From Bacteroidales bacterium (GTDB lineage: Bacteria > Bacteroidota > Bacteroidia > Bacteroidales > UBA932): a stretch of 32,463 nucleotides of DNA. The stretch covers positions 1 through 32,463 of the forward strand of contig JAAYDZ010000019.1 of NCBI GenBank assembly GCA_012728975.1, given 5' to 3'. Shown in pieces: positions 25,403-32,463 of the stretch; the first letter of the stretch is position 1, and each line of letters begins with the position of its first letter. The notes under the pieces were generated by a model. That model made no database searches and was not told the origin of the DNA. It worked only from the letters and a program-made list of their open reading frames with translations. Both the position numbers and the translations under genes were made by a program.

Positions 25403-25410
25403 ACCTCCTT
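25403..25410 (-). promoter_or_regulatory. strong Shine-Dalgarno sequence before the EEP gene
   Basis: AAGGAGGT on the minus strand, five bases before ATG 25397, is a full anti-16S complement. Strong sites like this are uncommon in Bacteroidota, whose genes mostly lack them. It decides the start in favour of the ATG. Further upstream, TATCTTGG near 25420-25427 is one base from the TAnnTTTG consensus and may be the promoter. Confidence 0.7.
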
Positions 25411-25440
25411 GTTTAAGCGCCAAGATAAACAAATTATTAC

Positions 25441-25470
25441 TACTTTTGCAGTTTAGTGCAATTATATTTG
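25441..25470 (+). promoter_or_regulatory. two -7 boxes before ychF
   Basis: TACTTTTG (25441-25448) and TATATTTG (25463-25470) both match TAnnTTTG, 57 and 35 bases before the ychF ATG. Neither has a clear TTTG 19-21 bases upstream. Either or both may start the ychF-SGNH-aspS transcript. Confidence 0.5.
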
Positions 25471-25505
25471 TACATTATTTAAACAATTGTTGTAGTTATT
25501 TATAT

Positions 25506-26609
25506 ATGCCTTTAAGATGTGGAATAGTAGGTCTGCCAAATGTTGGAAAGTCAACTCTTTTCAACTGTATTAGCTCCTCAAGAGCCCAGGCAGCCAATTT
25601 CCCTTTTTGTACAATAGAACCCAACATAGGTTTTACAACAGTTCCTGACGAGAGACTGACAGTTCTCGCAAATATATCAAAACCACCGCGTGTTGTGCCG
25701 GCCACGGTGGAAATAGTAGATATTGCCGGACTCGTAAAGGGAGCCAGCAAAGGCGAGGGCCTCGGCAATCAATTTTTGGCCAATATCCGCCAAACAGATG
25801 CGATTCTGCATGTACTCCGCTGTTTTGACGATCCAAATGTGGTCCATATGGACGGAACCGTCAATCCGGTAAGAGATAAGGAAATTGTAGATATAGAACT
25901 CCAGATTAAGGATTTGGAGACTATCAACAATCGTATTGCAAAGGTAGAGAAACAAGCCCAGTCCGGCGGTGACAAGCACGCAAAAAAGGTGCTGGACCTG
26001 CTGCTAAGATTCAAAGAGGTGCTGGAAATGGGACGCAACGCCCGCGAAGTGGTGCTTGAGAATGCAGAGGATGCTAAAATAGCAAAGGAATTCTACCTTC
26101 TTACCTGCAAACCAGTAATGTATGTCTGCAATGTGGACGAAGCTTCCGCCGCAACCGGCAACGCCTATGTAGAGATGATACGTGAAGCTATTAAAGGCGA
26201 AGATGCCGAGATTCTGGTGATTGCTGCCAAAATTGAATCCGAAATTGCCGAGCTTGACAGTTTTGAGGAAAGAGAGATGTTTCTACATGAGATCGGTCTT
26301 GAGACCTCCGGAGTAGTGCGTCTTATACAGTCAGCCTATTCATTACTCAATTTGCACACTTTTTTCACAATAGGAGGCCCTGAATTAAAGGCCTGGACCA
26401 TCAAAAAGGGGGATAAGGCGCCCAAAGCAGCAGGAGTTATACATACCGACTTTGAGAAAGGTTTTATCCGTGCCGAGGTGATCAAATATGACGACTATGT
26501 GACTCTTGGATCAGAGGCTGCCTGCCGCGCTGCCGGAAAAATCAATAGTGAAGGCAAAGAGTATGTGGTGCAGGATGGCGACATAGTCCACTTCCTTTTC
26601 AATGTATAA
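25506..26609 (+). CDS. ychF: redox-regulated ATPase YchF (Obg-like)
   Basis: 367 residues from ATG at 25506, the usual YchF start MPLRCGIVGLPNVGKSTLFN. The frame stays open far upstream, to 24861, but that stretch is antisense to the EEP gene and lacks similarity. The P-loop GLPNVGKS, switch DIAGLVKGASKGEGLGNQF, and the NVDE motif that replaces the GTPase NKxD and gives ATP preference are all present, followed by a coiled helical arm (LETINNRIAKVEKQAQ) and a C-terminal TGS domain (GGPELKAWTIKKGDKAPKAA). YchF binds ribosomes and the 50S interface and affects oxidative stress responses. It appears to be first of three co-directional genes. Confidence 0.96.
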   Translation: MPLRCGIVGLPNVGKSTLFNCISSSRAQAANFPFCTIEPNIGFTTVPDERLTVLANISKPPRVVPATVEIVDIAGLVKGASKGEGLGNQFLANIRQTDAILHVLRCFDDPNVVHMDGTVNPVRDKEIVDIELQIKDLETINNRIAKVEKQAQSGGDKHAKKVLDLLLRFKEVLEMGRNAREVVLENAEDAKIAKEFYLLTCKPVMYVCNVDEASAATGNAYVEMIREAIKGEDAEILVIAAKIESEIAELDSFEEREMFLHEIGLETSGVVRLIQSAYSLLNLHTFFTIGGPELKAWTIKKGDKAPKAAGVIHTDFEKGFIRAEVIKYDDYVTLGSEAACRAAGKINSEGKEYVVQDGDIVHFLFNV

Positions 26610-26629
26610 TGATAATAATTAATGATAAT

Positions 26630-27958
26630 ATGAGAAAAAATTTATTCTTATTGACTCTTGCGACATTTGTCGCTGTAGCATTTACCACTTCATGTAAAGA
26701 GGAGACGGCCGTAGAACCCTCCTGGTACACCAATCAACCCTATTTCCTTGAGAAACACACGTTGTATGCCGAATTGCCCGTGGACACATCCAATATCGTG
26801 TTGGTCGGTGATGACTTTATAGACAGGGGTATGTGGAGTGATTTCTTCGGATCAAACAAAGTTCTTGGCAGGGGTATTACATACGACGGTACCGAGCATC
26901 TTCGATATAGAATCGGAGGTATTACCAAAGCTAAGCCAAAAAAACTATTTCTGAGCGCAGGGGCGAGAGATATTATGCATGGAGATGACAACACAATTAT
27001 CCTGGAGCGCGTTGCTGAGATTTGCAATATCGTGAAGAAATCCTCCCCTGAAAGCGAAATTTATTATATCGGAGTCACTCCTCTCGGAGAAATGACCGTT
27101 GAACAAGTAGCGCAAACCGCTGAACTCAACACCTTTCTGGCTGAATCTGCTGATGAAATCGGCTATACCTTTATCGATATGGCAAGCGTGCTTACCGATG
27201 AGAGTGGAGCTATCAATCCCGCTTACAGCTGGAATGGAATGTTACTCAACGGAGCCGGTTATGAAGCTTATGCAAAAGCAATTGAATCCTTTGTGGGTTT
27301 GACTGCCCTCAACAAAGCGCAGGAAGGCGAAGTGAAAGCCGAGAGATTTGACCACTACAATCACCGTCTCTCCATCTTCCGCTCACTGCCCAACAGTGAA
27401 GAATTTTCGGTAATAATGCTTGGCAACAGTCTCATTAACAACGCCCCCTGGAATGAACTATTCCCTTTTATTAATATTCTCAACCGTGGTATCAGCGGAG
27501 ATGTTGTTGAGGGTATTATCGATAGGATTGATGAGATTGCCGATGAAAATGCCAGTAAAATCTTCCTGATGACCTCGACCAACGATCTTCTCAATGACCA
27601 GGAGCTTCCGATTTCAGAACTTTGGGCTAAATATGAGTCACTTATCATAAAACTCAAGGAAGCTATGCCTAAGGCCATCCTTTATGTACAGAGTACTCTC
27701 CCTCTCAACCCTAAGACAAACTTCTACGAAGGCAACAACGAAAGAATATTTGAACTCAACAAATTGCTCGATGCTGCACAAGACAGATACGGATATATAT
27801 ATCTCGATATCGCATCGCTTTTGAGCGACGCCAACGGAGATCTGGCCGATGAATATACCACAGATGGCATTCATCTAAGTGCCACCGGCTACTTTGTATG
27901 GGCAAAAAAGCTCGCTGAAGGGCACAGAATACTTATTTTGGAACCAACATTTGAATAA
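26630..27958 (+). CDS. lipoprotein with tandem SGNH hydrolase domains, the first apparently inactive
   Basis: 442 residues from ATG at 26630; an ATG at 26609 overlapping the ychF stop is in frame, but the signal peptide starts at the second (MRKNLFLLTLATFVAVAF, lipobox TTSC at residue 22). Two homologous SGNH domains follow. Domain 2 (about 258-435) has the expected residues: GNSL with nucleophile Ser267, glycine in LNRGISGD, Asn328 in TSTND, and the Asp412-His415 pair in TDGIHLSATGY. Domain 1 (about 55-220) keeps the fold but has GDDF for the serine block, GARD for the Asn block, and WNGML in place of Asp-x-x-His. Active members deacetylate surface sugars or cut esters. Between ychF and aspS with short gaps, but functionally unrelated to both. 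Confidence 0.85.
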   Translation: MRKNLFLLTLATFVAVAFTTSCKEETAVEPSWYTNQPYFLEKHTLYAELPVDTSNIVLVGDDFIDRGMWSDFFGSNKVLGRGITYDGTEHLRYRIGGITKAKPKKLFLSAGARDIMHGDDNTIILERVAEICNIVKKSSPESEIYYIGVTPLGEMTVEQVAQTAELNTFLAESADEIGYTFIDMASVLTDESGAINPAYSWNGMLLNGAGYEAYAKAIESFVGLTALNKAQEGEVKAERFDHYNHRLSIFRSLPNSEEFSVIMLGNSLINNAPWNELFPFINILNRGISGDVVEGIIDRIDEIADENASKIFLMTSTNDLLNDQELPISELWAKYESLIIKLKEAMPKAILYVQSTLPLNPKTNFYEGNNERIFELNKLLDAAQDRYGYIYLDIASLLSDANGDLADEYTTDGIHLSATGYFVWAKKLAEGHRILILEPTFE

Positions 27959-27964
27959 ACTTAT

Positions 27965-29728
27965 ATGTATAGAACACATACTTGCGGTGAACTGAGACTT
28001 AAAAATGTCGGCCAGACCATAACTCTAGCGGGGTGGGTTCAAACAAACCGCAAAATGGGAGGTATGAGCTTTATAGACCTCAGAGATCGCTACGGTATCA
28101 CGCAGGTGGTAATTGACGAATCATCATCTAGTGAACTTAACGAAAAGGTATCCCGCCTCGGACGCGAATATGTGATACAGGTAACAGGGAAGGTGGAAGA
28201 ACGTCAAAGTAAAAACCCTCGTATTCCCACCGGAGAGATCGAAATAAAACTCACCCATCTAAATATACTCAACGAGGCTGCAACACCTCCTTTCACCATC
28301 GAAGATGAGTCTGACGGGGGCGAAGAGATCCGGGCAAAATATCGCTATCTCGATCTAAGACGAAACCCACTAAAACGTGCTCTCACTCTTAGACATAAGC
28401 TCGCTCATGAGACACGCAACTTCCTTGACAGCCTCAACTTCATCGAAGTAGAGACCCCTTTTCTGATTAAGTCGACTCCTGAAGGAGCACGCGACTTCGT
28501 AGTACCCAGCCGTATGCATCCCGGCGAATTTTATGCACTTCCACAGAGTCCACAGCAATACAAACAATTGCTGATGGTGGCGGGATATGACAGATATTTC
28601 CAGATTGTGCGCTGCTTCAGAGATGAAGATTTGCGTGCCGACCGTCAACCGGAATTCACGCAGATTGACTGCGAAATGTCTTTTGTGGAGCGTGAGGATG
28701 TGCTCAACACCTTCGAGGGTTTGATGAAACACCTCTTCAAGAAGGTGCTCGAAATGGAGTTCAAAGAGCAATTTCCCCGCATAAGTTATGCTGACGCTAT
28801 GACATACTACGGCTCCGACAAGCCCGATATCCGTTTCGGAATGAAGATTCAGGAGATTACCGATAAGGTAAAGGGACACGACTTCGTAGTCTTCGATTCA
28901 TCTCCATATATCGGAGGAATCGTGGTGGAAGGTATCGCCTCCTACACACGCAAGCAGATTGACGAACTTACCGAATGGGTAAAGAGACCCCAGGTCGGCG
29001 CAAAGGGACTTATCTATATCAGAGTAACCGAAGAAGGTGTAAAATCCTCTGTCGACAAGTTTTTCTCATCAGAAGAACTCAAGTCTCTTGCCGACGATAT
29101 GGGTGCAAATAAGGGTGATATGATTTTGATTATGGCCGGTGAACGCAAGAAAACTCAGGTGGCTCTCGGTGCTCTCCGCATTGAGCTCGGCAACCGTCTC
29201 GGACTTCGCCGTCCCGACCGGTTCGCTCCTTTGTGGGTATATGATTTCCCCTTACTGGAGTGGGATGACGAGACGGAGCGTTTCTATGCAATGCACCACC
29301 CCTTCACCTCTCCCAAACCTGAGGATTTGGAGAAATTTTACAGCAATCGAAAGGAGGACCTGGAAGAGGTTTCAGCCAATGCCTACGACTTTGTTCTCAA
29401 CGGCACTGAACTCGGTGGTGGATCCATCCGTATCTTTGATTCCAATGTTCAGAAGAGAATGTTCGAGGTGCTCGGAATGAATGAAGAGGAGTATCTCTAC
29501 AAGTTTGGATTTATGATAGACGCATTTAAATACGGAGCTCCCCCTCACGGAGGTATCGCTTTCGGATTTGACCGTCTCTGCGCCCTTTTCGGAGGACAAG
29601 AGACAATCAGAGATTTTATCGCATTCCCCAAGAACAACACCGGCAGGGATGTGATGTGCGATGCTCCTTCAAAAATAGACGACACCCAAATGGCCGAACT
29701 CTTTCTTAAAAGCGCCGCTAAAAATTAG
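27965..29728 (+). CDS. aspS: aspartate--tRNA ligase
   Basis: 587 residues, the length of bacterial AspRS with the GAD insertion. The anticodon-binding OB-fold ([40 protein letters not shown]) is followed by class II motif 2 ([20 protein letters not shown]), the GAD region, and motif 3 ([15 protein letters not shown]). The [14 protein letters not shown] and YALPQSPQ segments mark the aspartate pocket. It charges tRNA-Asp; whether it also charges tRNA-Asn cannot be told here. Six bases separate it from the SGNH gene, and no clear terminator follows. Confidence 0.97.
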   Translation: MYRTHTCGELRLKNVGQTITLAGWVQTNRKMGGMSFIDLRDRYGITQVVIDESSSSELNEKVSRLGREYVIQVTGKVEERQSKNPRIPTGEIEIKLTHLNILNEAATPPFTIEDESDGGEEIRAKYRYLDLRRNPLKRALTLRHKLAHETRNFLDSLNFIEVETPFLIKSTPEGARDFVVPSRMHPGEFYALPQSPQQYKQLLMVAGYDRYFQIVRCFRDEDLRADRQPEFTQIDCEMSFVEREDVLNTFEGLMKHLFKKVLEMEFKEQFPRISYADAMTYYGSDKPDIRFGMKIQEITDKVKGHDFVVFDSSPYIGGIVVEGIASYTRKQIDELTEWVKRPQVGAKGLIYIRVTEEGVKSSVDKFFSSEELKSLADDMGANKGDMILIMAGERKKTQVALGALRIELGNRLGLRRPDRFAPLWVYDFPLLEWDDETERFYAMHHPFTSPKPEDLEKFYSNRKEDLEEVSANAYDFVLNGTELGGGSIRIFDSNVQKRMFEVLGMNEEEYLYKFGFMIDAFKYGAPPHGGIAFGFDRLCALFGGQETIRDFIAFPKNNTGRDVMCDAPSKIDDTQMAELFLKSAAKN

Positions 29729-29739
29729 TTCTGACTTTT

Positions 29740-29795
29740 GAGTATTTAGTAAGTAGCTGGGGGTTAGCTAAGTTTTGAATAAGCGTGGAGTGAAA
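29740..29795. repeat. possible eroded heptanucleotide repeat after aspS
   Basis: GAGTATT, TAGTAAG, TAGCTGG, GGGTTAG can be read as seven-base units resembling the reverse form of the repeat before mrp, and the other strand shares ATACTCAAAA with it. Later units fit poorly, so this is tentative. The gap 29729-29799 holds no gene and no good terminator. Confidence 0.3.
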
Positions 29796-29799
29796 GTTA

Positions 29800-30339
29800 T
29801 TATTGAGATTCTTCCTTTTCGCAATATAAGATTACACGTTCTTCAATAAAATTGAAGAAATCTTTGTATTGCTCATTGGTAATCATATCCGGAAAGCTCA
29901 TAATAAGCAGTTCCTGCGGTTCAGCATCCAACCGATAAGCGAGGCTAAACCGATAGGGAGTAAGAGTATATCCTGCATGTTCGTAAAAATGCAAACGGCG
30001 TATAGATTGTTCGTCAGTGAGCGGATCAATTTCCAGGATAACCTTATGTTCCGTATCGCGAAGGTGTTGCAAAATCTGAAAGCCGTAACCATGATCGCGT
30101 AACTCGGGCGAAATGGCTAAATAATCTAAGTAGCGGTATGTGCTCCACTCCCAATAAAATAGAAGACCAATCAATTGATCTCCTTCCCATGCCGAAATTG
30201 GGAAAAAATATGGGTCTTGACATGCACGCAAATGGTCTTTCTTTTTTCGCAGTTCTGCTATAGGAAAACTGGTCTCATACAGATCCCAAACTTTATTCCA
30301 TTGTTCAGAATTTTCTATATTAATTTGTAAAAATTCCAT
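29800..30339 (-). CDS. GNAT family N-acetyltransferase
   Basis: 179 residues from ATG at 30339 (MEFLQINIENSEQW); the in-frame codon at 30363 lies inside the promoter box and is not used. The acetyl-CoA-binding region is YLDYLAISPELRDHGYGFQI, with the R-D-H-G-Y-G form of the Q/R-x-x-G-x-G/A loop, followed by a helix. A second typical segment is LHFYEHAGYTLTPYRF near residue 130. The substrate cannot be predicted. The gene is more AT-rich than its neighbours, stands alone and is flanked by repeat arrays, which may mean it was acquired by transfer. Confidence 0.85.
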   Translation of the reverse strand: MEFLQINIENSEQWNKVWDLYETSFPIAELRKKKDHLRACQDPYFFPISAWEGDQLIGLLFYWEWSTYRYLDYLAISPELRDHGYGFQILQHLRDTEHKVILEIDPLTDEQSIRRLHFYEHAGYTLTPYRFSLAYRLDAEPQELLIMSFPDMITNEQYKDFFNFIEERVILYCEKEESQ

Positions 30340-30360
30340 GAGTAAATTGTTTTGCGGGTA

Positions 30361-30368
30361 CAAATATA
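30361..30368 (-). promoter_or_regulatory. -7 box of the GNAT gene
   Basis: TATATTTG on the minus strand matches TAnnTTTG, 21 bases before ATG 30339. A TTG lies about 24 bases upstream (30393-30395), slightly far. It is divergent from the mrp promoter. Confidence 0.55.
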
Positions 30369-30440
30369 CGCAACAATTTGGTTGGATATCACCAATTGCA
30401 CAACCTATCTAATCAATATTTTTTCGCAATTTTTTTCTCC

Positions 30441-30470
30441 TTGTTGTTCCTCTTTTCTTTATTAACTTTG
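30441..30470 (+). promoter_or_regulatory. mrp promoter
   Basis: TTG (30441-30443) is followed after 19 bases by TAACTTTG (30463-30470), a good match to the Bacteroidota consensus. Transcription would begin near 30476, so the leader of about 80 bases is almost entirely the heptanucleotide repeat at 30483-30559. Confidence 0.75.
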
Positions 30471-30482
30471 CGCAATTATTAC

Positions 30483-30559
30483 AAAACCAAAGACCAAACT
30501 CCATACTCAAAACTAACACCCCAGAACCCCGTAACCGATAACTCGCAACACGCAACATG
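30483..30559. repeat. heptanucleotide tandem repeat forming the mrp leader and start codon
   Basis: Eleven seven-base units in unbroken register: AAAACCA, AAGACCA, AACTCCA, TACTCAA, AACTAAC, ACCCCAG, AACCCCG, TAACCGA, TAACTCG, CAACACG, CAACATG. The ATG of mrp is the last three bases of the final unit. The consensus is the same as in the sigma-54 activator gene about 12 kb away. Confidence 0.8.
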
Positions 30560-31465
30560 AACAATCCTTACAACATCAAGGGTCCTTACAATCCTAATCC
30601 CCCTAAAAAAAAGGAAGAAAAAAAGAAAAGAACCATTCTTGACCTGGACGAGAAGCAACTTACTAATGTAGATAAAATTATCGCCATAGCTTCCGGCAAA
30701 GGCGGCGTTGGTAAATCCACCGTCGCAGTCAATCTGGCAATTACGCTGGCCCGCATGGGTTACAAGGTGGGCCTTGCCGATGCCGACGTTTACGGGCCTT
30801 CAGTGCCAAAAATGACCGGTACCGAAGGACAAATGCCCGGAGTCGAAATTTATGACGCCCAAGGCAACCTTGTCGAAGATTATGGCCAGTATGTTGAAGA
30901 CTGCACCGAGATTATCCTCCCGATAGAAAAATTCGGCGTAAAATGGATGTCTATAGGATATTTCGCCAAACCCGAACAAGCACTGATTTGGCGCGGCCCG
31001 ATGGCTTGCAACGCCTTAAAACAGATGATTCTTCAAGTAAAATGGGGTGAACTGGACTTTCTGTTGGTAGATCTTCCTCCCGGAACCGGAGATATTCACA
31101 TATCGCTGGTACATGACTTACCGTTGGATGGAGCCATCATCGTCAGCACCCCTCAGGCCGTTGCCCTTTCAGACGTAGAAAAAGGTGTCAACCTTTTCAG
31201 AAATGAAAACATCAACAAGCACATCTACGGCATTATCGAAAATATGTCCTGGTTTACTCCCGCAGAACTGCCGGAGAATAGATATTACATCTTTGGAAAA
31301 GATGGCTGTAAAACCATGGCGGAAAAATATAACCTGCCTCTATTGGGACAGGTTCCATTAGTGCAGAGCATCCGTGAAGGAGGCGACGAAGGCAATCCCG
31401 CCGCTCTCCACGACGGACCTCTCTTTGACGCTATGAAAGCAGCCGCTTTACAATTGTTGAAATAA
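30557..31465 (+). CDS. mrp: Mrp/NBP35 family iron-sulfur carrier ATPase without the N-terminal MIP18 domain
   Basis: 302 residues. The deviant Walker A is ASGKGGVGKSTVAVN (48-55 core), followed by GLADADVYGPSVPKM (Walker A' and switch) and LDFLLVDLPPGTGDIHISL (Walker B). Mrp proteins carry Fe-S clusters to target enzymes. Many Bacteroidota Mrp proteins are about 60 residues longer and begin with a MIP18/DUF59 domain; here that is replaced by a proline-lysine tail (PNPPKKKEEKKKR). The C-terminal CxxC found in E. coli Mrp is also absent: after ENMSWFTPAELPENRYYIFG only a single Cys (GKDGC) appears, as I recall for the phylum. The stop region overlaps the convergent yqeY gene by 35 bases. Confidence 0.92.
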   Translation: MNNPYNIKGPYNPNPPKKKEEKKKRTILDLDEKQLTNVDKIIAIASGKGGVGKSTVAVNLAITLARMGYKVGLADADVYGPSVPKMTGTEGQMPGVEIYDAQGNLVEDYGQYVEDCTEIILPIEKFGVKWMSIGYFAKPEQALIWRGPMACNALKQMILQVKWGELDFLLVDLPPGTGDIHISLVHDLPLDGAIIVSTPQAVALSDVEKGVNLFRNENINKHIYGIIENMSWFTPAELPENRYYIFGKDGCKTMAEKYNLPLLGQVPLVQSIREGGDEGNPAALHDGPLFDAMKAAALQLLK

Positions 31466-31880
31466 GACGGCCATCTGCCTGCCCTGCAAGGGCTTTTGTG
31501 GCCACTCCCATGACTTTGCCCATGTCGGCCGGCGATGTTGCCCCGACCTGGGCAATTATCTTTTTGAGAGCCTCTTCTACCTCTTCTTCACTCAGTTGTG
31601 CGGGGAGGTATTTCTCCATTATGGCAGCTTCGGCCAGCTCCGCTTCGGCGAGTTCGGGACGTGACTGCTCAGTGTAAATAGCTGCGCTCTCTTTGCGCTG
31701 CTTAACAAGTTTCTGTATGATTTTGATGATGTCAGCATCAGTCAGTTTATCTGATGCTCCTGCCGCTGTCTTTGCCAACATAATGGCTGCCTTGATCCCC
31801 CTGATCGAGGCCAGGGCAGTCGCATCCTTGGCAAACATTGCAGCTTTAAGATCTTCCTGGATCTGCTTTTCCAAAGCCAT
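31431..31880 (-). CDS. GatB/YqeY domain protein
   Basis: 149 residues, the size of stand-alone YqeY. Helical throughout, with LEKQIQEDLKAAMFAKD, IIQKLVKQRKESAAIY, and the C-terminal GKVMGVATKALAGQADGR, which resembles the GatB tail that contacts tRNA. Its role is unclear; it has been linked to tRNA-dependent amidation only by similarity. It follows the S46 peptidase gene by 26 bases on the same strand, and its 3' end runs 35 bases into the opposing mrp coding region. Confidence 0.92.
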   Translation of the reverse strand: MALEKQIQEDLKAAMFAKDATALASIRGIKAAIMLAKTAAGASDKLTDADIIKIIQKLVKQRKESAAIYTEQSRPELAEAELAEAAIMEKYLPAQLSEEEVEEALKKIIAQVGATSPADMGKVMGVATKALAGQADGRLISTIVKRLLS

Positions 31881-31906
31881 TTTGTTCTGTTTTTATAGGT
31901 TCTTAA

Positions 31907-32463
31907 TTATTCCACTATATCCATCTCATCGAGGAGATATCCTGCTCCGCCAAATTTATCCATAATAAAGAGAACGTAGCGAATATCAACATTGATACAG
32001 CGCTGCAGTTCGGGTTCAAAGATAATATCACCTGACATTGCCTCCCAGTTGCCATCAAAGGCCAGTCCGAGAAGCTCGCCATTGGCATTGAGTACGGGGC
32101 TGCCGGAGTTACCGCCTGTGATATCACTGTTGGTAATAAAGCAGGCAGGCATTTCGCCGTTAGGCATGGCATATCTGCCATAATCTTTGGCTCTATGGAG
32201 CTCCTTGAGCTTTTCAGGCACGATAAATTCCCAGTTATCAGGATCTTCCTTCTGCATTACACCCTCGAGGGTTGTGTAGTAGTTGTAGACTACGGCGTCC
32301 TTGGGAGAATAGGGAAGCACTCTGCCATAGGTAAGGCGCATTGTAGAGTTGGCATCGGGATAGATGGCCTCGCCCTCACGCATCTCGAGAGTACCGGCGA
32401 TATATGCCTTTTTGCCTTCGTCAAATATCTTCTGAGTAGAGGCAATTTTTGCTCTGAGAGGTG
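31907..32463 (-). CDS. S46 family dipeptidyl-peptidase, C-terminal part (cut by window edge)
   Basis: The last 185 codons of a gene whose frame is still open at the right edge. The catalytic serine is in [15 protein letters not shown], and the conserved [20 protein letters not shown] and [15 protein letters not shown] segments follow, as in DPP7 and DPP11 of Porphyromonas. The residue 18 positions after the catalytic serine is Gly, which in this family goes with hydrophobic-residue preference (DPP7 type) rather than the Arg of the acidic-residue-preferring DPP11; I recall this rule and cannot check it here. These periplasmic enzymes release dipeptides from oligopeptides for uptake. Signal peptide and His/Asp of the triad lie outside the window. 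Confidence 0.93.
   Translation of the reverse strand, partial: PLRAKIASTQKIFDEGKKAYIAGTLEMREGEAIYPDANSTMRLTYGRVLPYSPKDAVVYNYYTTLEGVMQKEDPDNWEFIVPEKLKELHRAKDYGRYAMPNGEMPACFITNSDITGGNSGSPVLNANGELLGLAFDGNWEAMSGDIIFEPELQRCINVDIRYVLFIMDKFGGAGYLLDEMDIVE

Noticed and set aside
24861-25505. In-frame upstream extension of ychF by 215 codons
   Set aside because: It is antisense to the EEP gene, lies across both promoters and has no resemblance to YchF, whose normal start is the ATG at 25506.
30378-30560. 60-codon plus-strand open frame before mrp
   Set aside because: It covers the mrp promoter and the repeat array; the hydrophobic stretch comes from T-rich promoter DNA.

Overview
The window is chromosomal DNA from a member of the Bacteroidota, most likely order Bacteroidales; I cannot fix the family. 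The evidence is a TonB-dependent receptor with STN and carboxypeptidase-like domains next to a DUF4249 lipoprotein, an S46 dipeptidyl-peptidase, Bacteroidota-type Mrp and SecG proteins, a PadR/PspC module, and many TAnnTTTG promoter boxes typical of the Bacteroidota housekeeping sigma factor. There are 31 protein genes, two of them cut by the window edges. I found no tRNA, rRNA, insertion sequence or CRISPR array, and no gene-free stretch over 300 bases.

Left part (1-8.75 kb, minus strand): the start of rpsL with its own promoter, then a tightly packed run read from 8746 down to 413: rocD, a citrulline-hydrolase-like pentein enzyme (ctlX), a secreted protein of unknown function, a TonB-dependent receptor, a DUF4249 lipoprotein, and a secreted protein with an MG-like front and a barrel-less plug-like back. 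The spacing suggests one operon joining outer-membrane uptake to citrulline/ornithine breakdown.

Middle (8.9-21.4 kb): a U32 (TrhP-type) protein and a polyprenyl synthetase read left; rsgA, a MATE transporter and a glycosyltransferase read right; a PspC-PadR-PspC membrane module reads left; next comes a sigma-54 activator, lptE, a TPR-like protein and secG (envelope biogenesis, minus strand). A divergent, highly codon-biased OmpA/TPR lipoprotein follows.

Right part (21.6-32.5 kb): a minus-strand run of nuclease-like protein, thyA, folA and a sodium symporter, all joined by overlaps; a plus-strand run ychF, tandem SGNH lipoprotein and aspS; then a GNAT acetyltransferase, mrp, yqeY and the end of an S46 peptidase.

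The most unusual signal is a degenerate seven-base tandem repeat (roughly NAACTCN / NAACCCN) at several places. It is translated inside the sigma-54 activator as a seven-residue repeat between the ATPase and the DNA-binding domain, it forms nearly the whole 5' leader of mrp and supplies its start codon, and it lies just after the terminator of the OmpA/TPR gene. Other points of interest are the rocD-ctlX-receptor operon, the paired dead and live SGNH domains, the symmetric site at the start of the PspC/PadR transcript, and two promoters placed so close to the start codon that the mRNAs would be leaderless.
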